NCBI RefSeq assembly: GCF_004959925.1
Contig: NZ_SPUW01000002.1
Span: 930,001-994,000, forward strand
From: Pseudooceanicola onchidii
Lineage (GTDB): Bacteria; Pseudomonadota; Alphaproteobacteria; Rhodobacterales; Rhodobacteraceae
DNA length: 64,000 bases
Direction: 5' to 3'
The notes below the pieces were generated by a model. That model did no database searches. It was given only the letters and a program-made list of their open reading frames with translations, and was not told the origin of the DNA. The translations under genes were made by a program, and so were the position numbers. This document shows, piece by piece, positions 29,033 through 39,300 of this stretch; within the stretch, counting starts at the first letter, position 1; each line of letters begins with the position of its first letter.

Positions 29033-30307
29033 TCACCATTTGAACGGGATGTAGAGGGCGAGGTCGGGCCAGACATAAAGGATTGCCGCCGTTAACAAAA
29101 GCAGCCCCAGGAAGGGCAGGACCCCACGTGCCACATCGCCCATGGAGGCCCGCGCCACCGACTGGATGACATAGAGGTTCAAGCCCACGGGCGGCGTGAT
29201 CAGCGCGCATTCGACCATGATCACCATGAAGATCCCGAACCACACCGGATCGAAGCCAAGCGCCATGGCGGCGGGCAGCAGCACCGGCGTCATGATCAGG
29301 ATCATCGACAGCGCCTCGAACACCAGCCCCATCAGCAGCAGCACCGCCGAGACCAGCAGGATGAACATCACCGCCCCGTCGATATTGGCCGCGATGAAGG
29401 CCGAGATGTCCTGCGGAATGCGATAGAGCGCGATGGCCTTGCCGAAGATCTTGGCGCCCGCGATGATCAGCAGGATCGCCGTGGTCGTCGCCGCGCTGTC
29501 ACGGATCGCGTCCCACAGGCCCGCCCAGCTGAGCGTGCGCAGGATGAAGGCGGTGATAACGAGCGCGGCGGCAAAGCCGACGGCGGCGGCTTCGGTCGGG
29601 GTGAAGGCCCCGGAATAGAGCCCCGCGATGATCAAGAGCGCCAGCGCCAGCGAGGGCAGGGCGCGCATCGTGGCGGCGCGCCGTTCCGCCCAGGTTGATT
29701 TCGGCATGGGAGTATAGCTGTCGGAAAACCGCGCGTGGACCATGGCGAAGGCAATGAACAGACAGACCAGCACGATGCCCGGCCCGATCCCGGCCAGGAA
29801 CAGCGCGATCACGGATTCCTCGGCGACAAATCCGAAGACGATCATCGGGATCGACGGTGGGATCAGGATCCCAAGGGTGCCGCCTGCGGCGAGCAGACCG
29901 TAGACGAACCGGCGGTCATAGCCCCGGCTGACCATTTCGGGAATGGCGACGGTGCCGATGGTGGCGGCGGTCGCGACCGACGACCCCGAGATCGCCGCGA
30001 AGAGCCCGCAGCTGAGGATCGTCGCCACTGCCAGCCCGCCGGGCCAGTGCCCGACCCAGGCTTGCACGGCGGCAAACAGATCCCGCCCGACGCCGCCCTT
30101 CAGCAGCACGTTCGACATCAGCAGGAACAGCGGCACGGCGAGCAGGATGAACCCGTCGAGCGTCGACAGGATCGCCTGCGGAGCCATCAGCGGGGAAAAG
30201 CCGCCCAGCATCAGCATGCCAAGCCCCATGCCGCCAAGGGAAAAGGCCACGGGAACGCCGACCAGCAGCAGGATGAAGAGACAGACCAGGATGAGGATGA
30301 TGGTCAT
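29033..30307 (-). CDS. dctM: TRAP transporter large permease (DctM)
   Basis: A 424-residue inner-membrane protein with about 12 hydrophobic helices. Family motifs include the opening repeats, LSTLDGFILLAVPLFLLMSN, SGSSVATAATIGTVAIPEM and GGTLGILIPPSIPMI. It forms the cation-coupled translocation unit with the small DctQ subunit. Its start overlaps the dctQ stop by four bases (ATGA), and the next gene begins four bases after its stop. Length is normal (about 425-430). Confidence 0.95.
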   Translation of the reverse strand: MTIILILVCLFILLLVGVPVAFSLGGMGLGMLMLGGFSPLMAPQAILSTLDGFILLAVPLFLLMSNVLLKGGVGRDLFAAVQAWVGHWPGGLAVATILSCGLFAAISGSSVATAATIGTVAIPEMVSRGYDRRFVYGLLAAGGTLGILIPPSIPMIVFGFVAEESVIALFLAGIGPGIVLVCLFIAFAMVHARFSDSYTPMPKSTWAERRAATMRALPSLALALLIIAGLYSGAFTPTEAAAVGFAAALVITAFILRTLSWAGLWDAIRDSAATTTAILLIIAGAKIFGKAIALYRIPQDISAFIAANIDGAVMFILLVSAVLLLMGLVFEALSMILIMTPVLLPAAMALGFDPVWFGIFMVIMVECALITPPVGLNLYVIQSVARASMGDVARGVLPFLGLLLLTAAILYVWPDLALYIPFKW

Positions 30308-30801
30308 TCGTGGCTGCTCCCCAGGGTGGTGAGGCCGGTGCGGCGTAGGCCGATCAGTTCGACGACCGCCTGAAGGGTCAGCAGGCCAAAGCCCACGGGC
30401 ACCGACAGTTCGCTGATCCAGATCGGCATGTTCAGCATCGACCCGGTCAGGCGGCCCCGGACATAGCTGTCATGGAAGATGTCCCAGCCCCAGTAGGTGA
30501 CGATCACCGAAAAGACGATGATTGCGATCAGCGAAAAGGCGACGCAGACCTGTTGGATGGGACGGGGCAGCATGTTGGTGACCGCGTTGACGGTGATGTG
30601 GCGATAGGTCGACAGCACCCAGGCCATGGCCAGCAGGCAGCCCCAGATCAGGCTCAGCTGGCTCAGTTCGGCCGCCCAGATGGTCGGCTTGATGAAGAAA
30701 TAGCGCGCGATGACCTCGTAGGTCAGCATCGCCCCGGTCGCCGCCAGAAGGCAGGCGCCCAGAAGCCCGGCCAAGTGGGATAGGGTGGTCACGAAGGTCA
30801 T
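30304..30801 (-). CDS. dctQ: TRAP transporter small permease (DctQ)
   Basis: A 165-residue protein with four membrane helices and the usual signature WAAELSQLSLIWGCLLAMAW followed by RHITVNAVTNMLP. It is the small membrane partner of DctM. The start MTFVTTLSHLAGLLG was taken because upstream codons read through the intercistronic hairpin. It is coupled to dctM by a four-base overlap and lies 55 bases after dctP. Confidence 0.93.
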   Translation of the reverse strand: MTFVTTLSHLAGLLGACLLAATGAMLTYEVIARYFFIKPTIWAAELSQLSLIWGCLLAMAWVLSTYRHITVNAVTNMLPRPIQQVCVAFSLIAIIVFSVIVTYWGWDIFHDSYVRGRLTGSMLNMPIWISELSVPVGFGLLTLQAVVELIGLRRTGLTTLGSSHE

Positions 30802-30815
30802 GGGGGCATCCTGTC

Positions 30816-30837
30816 GGGCGACCCCCGGGGGCCGCCC
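30816..30837 (-). other. Intercistronic GC-rich palindrome between dctP and dctQ
   Basis: GGGCGACCCCC joined directly to GGGGGCCGCCC: 11-base arms with one mismatch. There is no T-tract. It probably stabilises the upstream dctP mRNA. Confidence 0.5.
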
Positions 30838-30856
30838 GTTCCGGGTTGGGGTCAGG

Positions 30857-31837
30857 TCACTTGCCTGCGGCGTCGAGCACGGTCTGGCCCGCGTCACCGG
30901 CAGCGGCGAGGTATTCGTCGTAGACCGGCTGGGCCACGGCTTTCCACGCGGCCAGGTCTTCGTCGGACAGTTCAACCACGGTCATGCCGTTTTCCTTGGC
31001 GGCCGCATAGGCGTCGGCCTCGATCTGCGACATGCGATCGCGGACATCGGCCTGCGCCACTTCGGCCGCCTCAGAGACCTGGCCCTGCAGTTCCTCGGAC
31101 AGGCCGTTCCACCAGTCGGTGTTCACGACGACGACAAACTCGATATCGGCGTGGTTGGTGACGGTGATGGTGTCCATGACTTCCCACAGCTTGCGGGACT
31201 TGACGCCGGACACGCCGGTCATGCCGACATCGACGGTGCCACGCTGGTAGGCGAGATACTGCTCCGAGCCCGAGATCAGCGTCGGCGCGCCACCCGCGGC
31301 GGTGACGAAATCCCCAAGGGTCTTGCCGAAGACCCGGACCTTCTTGCCCTTCAGATCCTCGGGCGTCTTGATCGGGCCGCCGTTCGACAGCATGACCGCG
31401 CCACCGTAGGCCTGCCAGTACAGGATCTGGCCGCCGGTCTTGGCGACCTCGTCTTCGATGGTGGTCCGGACAGGGCTGCCCTTGGCCACGGCCGCGCGCA
31501 CCTTGTCTTCGGAATTCAGCAGGAACGGCATGTAGAAGACATCCACCACCGGCGCGTCACCCACGTAACGGGTCAGCGAGGCCACGCCGGCCTCGATCGC
31601 GCCCGAGCCGACGGCGGCGGGCACTTCCTTGTCCTTGTAAAGCGTGGCGCTGTCGTAGATCTCGACATCGATGGCGCCGCCGGTGCGCTCTTCCACTTCC
31701 TTTTCGAAAAGGCTCAGGTTCTGGCCGAGGTGGCTGGTCAGCGGCAGCTGAAGCGAAATCCGCATCTTTTCGGTGGCCTGGGCTGCACCTGACATGACGG
31801 CAAGGCCGATCGCGGCCCCAATGACTTGCTTGAGCAT
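30857..31837 (-). CDS. dctP: TRAP transporter substrate-binding protein (DctP)
   Basis: A 326-residue periplasmic receptor. The signal peptide is MLKQVIGAAIGLAVMSGAAQA. The DctP-family landmarks are EIYDSATLYKDKEVPAAVGS near the N-terminus and LKGKKVRVFGKTLGDFVTAAGG with TPEDLKG before it; the arginine in KVRVFG normally binds a substrate carboxylate. An AGGGAGGAG ribosome site precedes the ATG. It is the first gene of the minus-strand TRAP cluster, with a candidate promoter and operator upstream. The ligand is unknown but is likely an organic acid. Confidence 0.93.
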   Translation of the reverse strand: MLKQVIGAAIGLAVMSGAAQATEKMRISLQLPLTSHLGQNLSLFEKEVEERTGGAIDVEIYDSATLYKDKEVPAAVGSGAIEAGVASLTRYVGDAPVVDVFYMPFLLNSEDKVRAAVAKGSPVRTTIEDEVAKTGGQILYWQAYGGAVMLSNGGPIKTPEDLKGKKVRVFGKTLGDFVTAAGGAPTLISGSEQYLAYQRGTVDVGMTGVSGVKSRKLWEVMDTITVTNHADIEFVVVVNTDWWNGLSEELQGQVSEAAEVAQADVRDRMSQIEADAYAAAKENGMTVVELSDEDLAAWKAVAQPVYDEYLAAAGDAGQTVLDAAGK

Positions 31838-31865
31838 AAAGTCTCCTCCCTTACTTTATCGGGAT

Positions 31866-31912
31866 ACCTTAGCCAGCTGATTAAGTGACGCAAGCCTGCA
31901 TCAATTTTGATG
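31866..31912 (-). promoter_or_regulatory. Candidate dctP promoter with upstream operator
   Basis: On the minus strand TTGCGT, 16 bases, TAAGGT lies about 30-55 bases before the dctP start. Directly upstream is an inverted repeat CATCAA-N2-TTGATG (31899-31912), a plausible regulator site. No regulator gene is adjacent. Confidence 0.35.
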
Positions 31913-32213
31913 ATCTGGACGGGGTCAGCAGGGCAGGCCGCGCCCTTTCGGTCGTTCAGGCGGAAAATTCTGAGTGGTCTAGGGCCTATTCGATACCTGT
32001 GCGCCCGGCATTTGGCGGGAGTCCGGGGCGGGATCTTTATGCTTTCTGACGACCATAGGCAGCGCGACAAGATCGGTCGGGAAGACTGATCCTTGCGTCA
32101 GAATGTGTCTTCAGTCCTTTTCGTTTTGAAATTTTTTTATTCGCTAGGATAGGGAGGTGAAATAATTAAATGCATGACGCATAGTTGTGACACCGGTCTT
32201 GGCCCGAATTGAA

Positions 32214-32245
32214 AATGGCGCCACCTGTGGTCAGGTCGCGCCATT
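32214..32245 (-). terminator. Terminator hairpin (minus strand)
   Basis: Fourteen-base arms (AATGGCGCCACCTG and complement, one mismatch) close a four-base loop. Minus-strand reading continues into TTTTC. It lies 52 bases beyond the stop of the small hypothetical gene and supports transcription of that gene. Confidence 0.7.
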
Positions 32246-32296
32246 GTCGTCATCAGTGGTCAGGTCGCCGGGGTGTCACTGTCCAACAGCCCGCTG

Positions 32297-32632
32297 TCAG
32301 TCCGCCGGTGCAATCGGCCGATGAGAGCTGACAAGGGTCATTTTCCGATCAGGCGTTCTGTGCGCCTTTTTCATGCTCGACAAGTTCGTGCCCGAGGGGA
32401 TGAGATGCTCGGCCGATGTCTCATCCTCGCGGTCAAGTTCCAAGTAGCGCAGGTTCAAACGACCCAGGCACAGCTTCTGGTCGTCGGACCAGGGCTGGGC
32501 GCCGATATCGCATTGGTCGTTCTCGATCTGGGCGGCCAGTTTCCTCAGACCGTCAGCCAGTCGGCTTTGTGCGACCTGACCCGAATTCGCCGTCACCATC
32601 AGATCAACTTGGCAAGTGATCGCGGCTTTCAT
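32297..32632 (-). CDS. Small hypothetical protein
   Basis: A 111-residue frame starting MKAAITCQVDLMVTANSG. GGAG lies eight bases upstream of this ATG; another in-frame ATG two codons earlier is only two bases from it. Third-position G/C is high, as in genuine genes here, and a good terminator follows on the same strand. The protein has no signal, membrane helix or recognised domain. The segment LRKLAAQIENDQCDIGAQPW looks helical and the C-terminus is basic. A frame on the opposite strand is judged a shadow. The upstream promoter is not clear. I cannot assign a function. Confidence 0.45.
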   Translation of the reverse strand: MKAAITCQVDLMVTANSGQVAQSRLADGLRKLAAQIENDQCDIGAQPWSDDQKLCLGRLNLRYLELDREDETSAEHLIPSGTNLSSMKKAHRTPDRKMTLVSSHRPIAPAD

Positions 32633-33386
32633 TTCCATTGCTCCGAAATACAATCGACGTCTTTCGGCGTAGATAGACGAATTCATGGGGGCTTGACAGG
32701 GGGCTGACACAAAAATGGTCCGACATAGTTCCGCGACGCAAAGCCCATTAACCAAGTGGCGACTAACTTAATGTAATTGGCTTCATTTTTTTCGTTCGCT
32801 TTGTTCGTGCGGTTCCATTTCTGTGGCAAGAATGCTGCGCCTGGCGCGGAACTTTGGGGCCAGCTTGGTCTGGCGTTGAAAACCCGTGGACGTGTCCGGC
32901 CGACATTTCTGCAGGTTTGGCCTTGCAGGAATTCGAATCACCTAGCGTCAAGCAGTGGCGTGTGGGTGGGTTTTTCCTGCGTCGGGTGGGTGGACAACCC
33001 GGGGAACTTCATGCCGCCCGGCAGGGGACTCTGTCGCGTCACCGTCGCCACAAATCGGACGCATTCTGGTTGGTGGGCACCTTTGTCCTGCGAGGTCTGT
33101 CGAGGGATCCGGCAAGACTTTGTCCGAAGCGCCGTCAGCACACAATGCGCATGTCCATACCTGTATGTCATTGAAGTCAATAGTGGAACAGGAGCGCGCG
33201 ACCGCGATCTCATGCCAGATCGCCCGGTGATGCAGACCGTAGGCGCCGATCCTGCGACCGTCGGAAAACCTTCGTGGACTTGAAGGAAAACTGTCACACG
33301 GCGCTGCTACGACGGCCCAAATTTCGCCGCATTTCGTGGCGTTACGCCAATGTCACGTTTTGTGATCACATTCCCGGGAGATTTCC
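32633..33386. other. 754-bp intergenic region before the 2475-residue secreted protein
   Basis: No frame here has both a ribosome site and coding-like composition. Base composition drops below the local average in places (around 32770-32830). Just before the next gene lies the perfect palindrome TGTGATCACA (33361-33370), 17-26 bases from the start codon. The region may hold a long leader or decayed sequence. Confidence 0.5.
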
Positions 33387-36300
33387 ATGACCTCTGCTGC
33401 CATCTCAAAGTCCGATCTCGTCATTACGGGGGTGATCGACGGCCCGCTGTCCGGCGGTGTACCCAAGGCGATCGAAATCTACGTGGCCGCTGATGTCGCG
33501 GACCTGTCGATCTATGGGCTGGGGTCGGCCAACAATGGTCAGGGCACCGACGGAGAGGAATTTACCTTCCCCGCCGTGGCCGCAGCGGCGGGCACCTACA
33601 TTTACGTCGCCAGCGAAACCGATGGATTCACGGCCTATTTCGGCTTTGCGCCGACCTACGTCAGCGGCATGGCGTCGATCAACGGGGATGACGCGATCGA
33701 GCTGTTCATGAACGACGTCGTGGTCGACCTGTTCGGCCAGATCGACGTCGACGGCACCGGGCAGGCCTGGGACCACGTCGATGGCTGGGCGGCGCGCAAG
33801 CCGGGCACCGGCCCGTCGGCGCTGTTCGATGCGGCTGACTGGGTGTTTTCGGGCCCCGATGCCCTGGACGGCGAGACGACCAACGCAACTGCAGCGACAG
33901 CTTTCCCGACGGCCCAGTACGGCGTTGAACAGCCGATCCTGATCAACGAGGTCGTGGGCAGCACCACCAGCACGGACGTCGAGTTCATCGAACTGCGCGG
34001 CGCGCCGTCGGCATCGCTGGACGGGCTGAGCCTGATCGTCGTGGAAAGCGACGCGGGCGCGGCAAACGGCACCATCGATTTCCAGTATGACTTTGGTGCG
34101 GGTGACGTGCTGGGCGAAAACGGCTTCCTGCTGCTGGGCAACGCCTCGGTCGCGACGACCTATGGCGTGACGCCGAACATCGTGATCCCCGAGAATTCAA
34201 TCGAGAATTCCAGCTATACCCTGCTGCTGGTCGAAACCGCCTCGATCATCGGCGGCTCCATCGCCGGAACCGAGGTTGTCATCGACAGCGTCGGGGTCAG
34301 CGACGGCGGCGAAGGCGACAGCTTTGCGCTGGACGCGCCGGTCGTCGGGCCGGACGGCAGCTATCTGCCCGCTGGCGTCTATCGCGTCTCGACCGGCCCG
34401 GACACCGACACGCCCGAGGACTGGGGCATTTCGGATTACAACAACGACCCGGCCGTCAATACGCCGACCGCGGGCACGTTCACATCCGGCACCACCTATG
34501 CCGATCACTTCATCCACGACGTCCAGGGCAGCACGAACCTGGCCGACGGGACGCTGGTCGGCACCTCGGGCGCGGCCGACGAAAGCCCGCTTCTGGGCGC
34601 GGCGGTCCGCGTGCAGGCGGTCGTGACCCAGGTCATGCCCGGCCTGGGCGGCTTCTACATCCAGGAGGAAGACGCCGACGCGGATGACGACGCGTTTTCG
34701 TCCGAAGGGGTCTTCGTGGCCTCCAACGCCTCGGTTTCGGTCGGCGATGTTGTGACGGTTGAAGGCATCGTTGGCGAGATCGAGGGCGAGACGCGCATCA
34801 CCGCCGACGCGGTCAGCGTCGACGGCACCGGCTCCCTACCGACGGCCACCGCGATCGAATTCCCTACGGCAACGGTCCTGGTCGACACGGATGGCGACTA
34901 CGTTGCCAACCTCGAGGCCTACGAGGGCATGCTGGTCAACGTTCCCGAAGACATGAGCATCACCGAGATGTTCCAGCTGGATCGTTTCGGCACCCTGCGC
35001 CTCAGCTCGGAAGGTCAGCTTGAGCAGTTCACCCAGTCGAACCTGCCAAGCGTCGAAGGGTACCAACAGCACCTGAAGGACGTCGCGGCGCGGTCGCTGG
35101 TGCTGGACGACGGATCCAACGTGCAGAACCCCGATCCGATCACCGTGCCCCGCCTTGGCACCGACGAGACGCTGGATCAGGGCGACGTGGTCCGGATGGG
35201 CGATGTCTATTCCGGCCTGACAGGTGTGCTGAGCTATTCGAAGGACGAACAGAGCTCGTCCGAGGAAAGCGAATACCGCATCCACCAGCCGACCGGAGGC
35301 ACGCTGTCGCAGGTCAACACCCGTGATGCCGCCCCGGCGGACGTGGGCGGAACGCTGAAGGTCACGGCCTTCAACGTGCTGAACTATTTCACCTCGATCG
35401 ACGGCCTGGACGGCAACACCGGCCCGGCGCAGAACCAGGATCCGCGCGGGGCCGACAACCTCAGCTATGCGGGCATGACCGAATTCGAACGCCAGGAAGC
35501 CAAGATCGTCGCCGCGATCAACGCGGTGGCCGCGGATGTCGTCGGCCTGATTGAAATCGAGAATGACCCGCTTGGGTCGGTGTCGCTGATGGCGCTGACC
35601 AATGCGTTGAACGCGGCGGGCGGCACCTATGCCTACGTCGACGCGGGTCCGATCGAAGGCGCCATGGGCGGCGCGCTGGAAGGCGACGCGATCAAGGTCG
35701 GCTTCCTTTATGACTACACCACGGTCACGCTGAACGGCGACTTTGCCATCCTTGACGAAACCGTCGATGCGCGCTTCCAGACCGAAGGCGTCCAGCGTCC
35801 GGCGCTGGCGCAGAGCTTTACCGAAATCGCCAGCGGCGAAAGCTTCACCGCCGTGGTCAACCACCTGAAGTCCAAGGGGTCTGTCCTGCCGGGCGAAGAT
35901 GCGATCGGCGACGGACAGGGCAACAACAACCAGACGCGGACCGATGCGGCCGAAGCGCTGGTCGACTGGCTGGAAACCGATCCGACGGGTGCGGGTGACG
36001 ATGGCTACATCATCCTTGGCGACCTGAACGCCTATGCCAAGGAAGACCCGATCCGCGCCATCGAAGCGGGTGCGGACGGCATCGCGGGCACGGCGGACGA
36101 TTACACCAACCTCGTCGGCAAATACGCCCCCGGCGCCTATTCCTACGTCTTCGACGGGCAGACCGGGTCGCTGGATCATGCGCTGGCCTCAAGCGGGCTG
36201 GCGGGCAAGGTGACCGGCGCGACCGTGTGGAACATCAATGCGGACGAGCCGGACGCCATCGACTACAACCTGGATTTCGGGCGCCCGGGCGACATCTACT

Positions 36301-39300
36301 CTGACGACGCCTACCGGTCGTCCGATCACGACCCCATCGTCGTGGGGCTGGATCTGGCCGGGTTGAACGTGACCCAGCTGGCGCAGTTCGACTCGCTCGT
36401 CGGCTCTGCCGGGTCCGAGGTCGTCGCCTTCGAGGACGGCCGCTTCTATGTCACCAACGGCGAAGCCAACCGGATCGACGTCTTCACGCTGGCCGAGGGC
36501 AAGGTGGATGAAATCGACCTGGCCGGTCTGGGTGGCATCACCTCGGTCGCGGTCAAGAACGGTCTTGTCGCCGTGGTGCTGGGCAACGGTGAAGGTGCCG
36601 GCAAGCTGGCGCTGATCCCGGCGGACGACCTGACCAACATGACCGCGCTGGACATCGGTATCGGGCCGGACATGGTCACCTTCTCGGGTGACGGGGCGCA
36701 GGTCTATGTCGCCATCGAAGGCGAACCGGGCGAGGTCATCGATCCCAAGGGCGGCGTGGCGATCGTCACGCTGGCGGATGTGCTGGCCAATTCGACCGTT
36801 TCCATGGTGGGCTTCGATGCTTTTGATGCCCAGGTCGACGCGCTGCGCGAGGCAGGCGTCCGGATCTTCCCGGGCAAGCTGCCTTCGACCGATTTCGAAG
36901 CGGAATACATCGCGATCGATCCGCAGACCGGAGAGCTGATCGTGACGCTGCAGGAAGCCAACGCCGTCGCGATCATCGACCCGGTGACCGAAACCGTGAC
37001 GGAAATCCGGCCGCTTGGCACCGTCGATCATTCGATTGAAGGCAACGGGCTTGATGCGTCGGACAAGGACGGCGGGATCAACATCCAGACCTGGAATGTG
37101 CAGGGCCTTCGGATGCCCGATGCGATCGCGACCTTCGTGGTGGACGGCAAGACCTATTATGCCACAGCGAACGAAGGCGACGCCCGTGACGCCGATGCAC
37201 GGGTCGAGGATCTGACGCTTGACCCCACGGCCTTCCCCGATGCGGCCGAGCTGCAGCAGGAACAGAACCTTGGTCGGCTCGAGGTCTCGAGCATCGACGG
37301 CGACATCGACGGGGATGGCGACTACGACGAACTCTACAGCTACGGCACGCGCAGCTTCACCATCTTCGACGATGCGGGCAACGTGGTCTTCGACAGCGGT
37401 GATTTCTTCGAACAGTACATCGCCGCCAACTTCCCGGAACGGTTCAACTCGCATGACGCGACGCAGGACAACCCGGTCGGCGACGACGGCCGGTCGGACG
37501 CCAAGGGTCCTGAACCCGAAGCGATCGCGATTGCCGAGGTCGAAGGCCGGATGGTCGCGATCGTCGGGATGGAGCGCGACAGCGGCCTGTTCCTCTTCGA
37601 GGTGTCGAACCCCGCACATCCGCGTTTCCTGAGCTATGTCAACGGCGTCGCGAACGCCGACTATCGCCCCGAGGTGATCACCGTCATCCCGCCCGAGCAA
37701 AGCGCGACCGGTCGGACCGAGATCGCCGTGTCCTACGAGGAGAGCGGCACCACCTCGGTGTTCGAGCTGACCTTCGAAGAACCGAGCGATCCGGGTGACT
37801 TCGGCGAGGGCGGCACCAACCCCGACCCGCTGGACCCCGCCGACTATGGCTTCGATCTGCAGATCACCGAAATCTGGCCAGGCAATGAACCGGGCGGCAA
37901 CCTGACCTCTGACTGGATCGAGATAACGAACTTCGGGGACGTCGCCTGGGTCGCGGGCATCGACCCCGACCTATACTACGATGACGAAAGCGCCTCGGCG
38001 GTGGATGCGGACATGATCTTCGGCATCACCTCGATCGCGCCGGGTGAATCGGTCGTGGTGGTGATCGACGACGAAGGCGGGATCGCCGGGTTCGAAGCGG
38101 TCTGGGGCAATCACATCGGGGATGACGTGCAGATCGGCTGGTCCGATGGCGCGGGTCTGGGGCAGGGCGGCGATGCCGCGACGATCCTTTTCGGGGATGC
38201 CGAGGTGCGCGCGGTGCTGGACTTCGAAGCCTACCCGGACGCGGAACTGACCGGTGGCCAGTCCTATGATCCGGTCCTTGGCATGTTCTCCTACGCCGGT
38301 GTGTTCGGGGCCTATGCGACCGACACCTTGAACGACGAAGGTCAGGCGGCCGTCGGCACCCCCGGTGCCCTGCCGGTGGACGAACCGGTCGTCTATACGC
38401 TGGAAATCCTGCACGTCACCGACCAGGAGCCGCTGAACCTGCTGGGCACCTTCACCGACATCATCAACACCTCGGCCGTGCTGAACGCGCTTGAGGCGCA
38501 GGATATCGGAAATGACGGTGTGGCGGACAACACGCTGCGCCTGTCGTCGGGCGATGCGGTGATCCCGGGTCTGTTCTACGATGCCTCGGCCGCGGTCTTC
38601 GGGTCGGCCGGTATCGCGGACATCCAGCTGCAGAACGAGATGGGCTTCGAGGCCATCGCGCTTGGCAACCACGAGTTCGACAAGGGCACCGCTGATCTGG
38701 CGGCGCTGATCGACGGCTCGGCCCCCGGTGATTTCTCGGCCCTTTCCGGCACGGCGCTGGATGGCCAGGACTTTACCGGCACCAACATGCCCTACCTGTC
38801 GTCCAACCTCGATTTCTCGACCGATGCCAACATGGCGCCGCTCGAGGTGGCCGGGGGGCAGGCGCCGCAGGGCAATGTCGTGACCTCCTCGACCGTGATC
38901 GAAAAGGGCGGAGAGCTGCTGGGCATCGTCGGTGCAACGACCCCCACGCTTGGCTCGATCTCGAGCCCCGGCGGCATCGGGATCTCGCCCGCGCCCTTCG
39001 ACACGGATCCGACGCCCGAGCAGCTTGATGCGCTCGCCGCCCAGATCCAGGCCGAGGTCGATGCCCTGCTGGCGGCGAACCCGTCGATGAACAAGGTGAT
39101 CCTTCTGGCCCACATGCAGCAGATCTCGATCGAGCAGGAGCTGGCCGCGCGGCTGGTCGATGTCGACGTGATTGTGGCGGGCGGGTCGAACACCCGGCTC
39201 TTCGACGAAGACGACCGGGTCCGCGACGGCGACACCGATCAGGGCACCTATCCGATCATCGTCGACAACGCGGGCGGCACCCACACCGCTATCGTCAACA

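Larger units (their letters stand above)
31838..32296. other. 459-bp intergenic region upstream of dctP
   Basis: It holds the dctP promoter/operator candidates and, at the far end, a strong minus-strand hairpin. A 13-base direct repeat (GTGGTCAGGTCGC) occurs at 32227 and 32256. I see no gene. Confidence 0.55.

Noticed and set aside
32273-32707. 144-codon plus-strand frame overlapping the small orphan gene
   Set aside because: The minus-strand frame has a better ribosome site and a terminator on its own strand; the plus frame has neither.
33351-33370. TGTCAC..TGTGATC motif before the 2475-residue protein, partly shared with the region near 24607
   Set aside because: Spacing differs (four versus eight bases), distances to the genes differ widely, and the strands are not consistent. 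TGTGATCACA looks CRP-like but lacks the six-base spacer.
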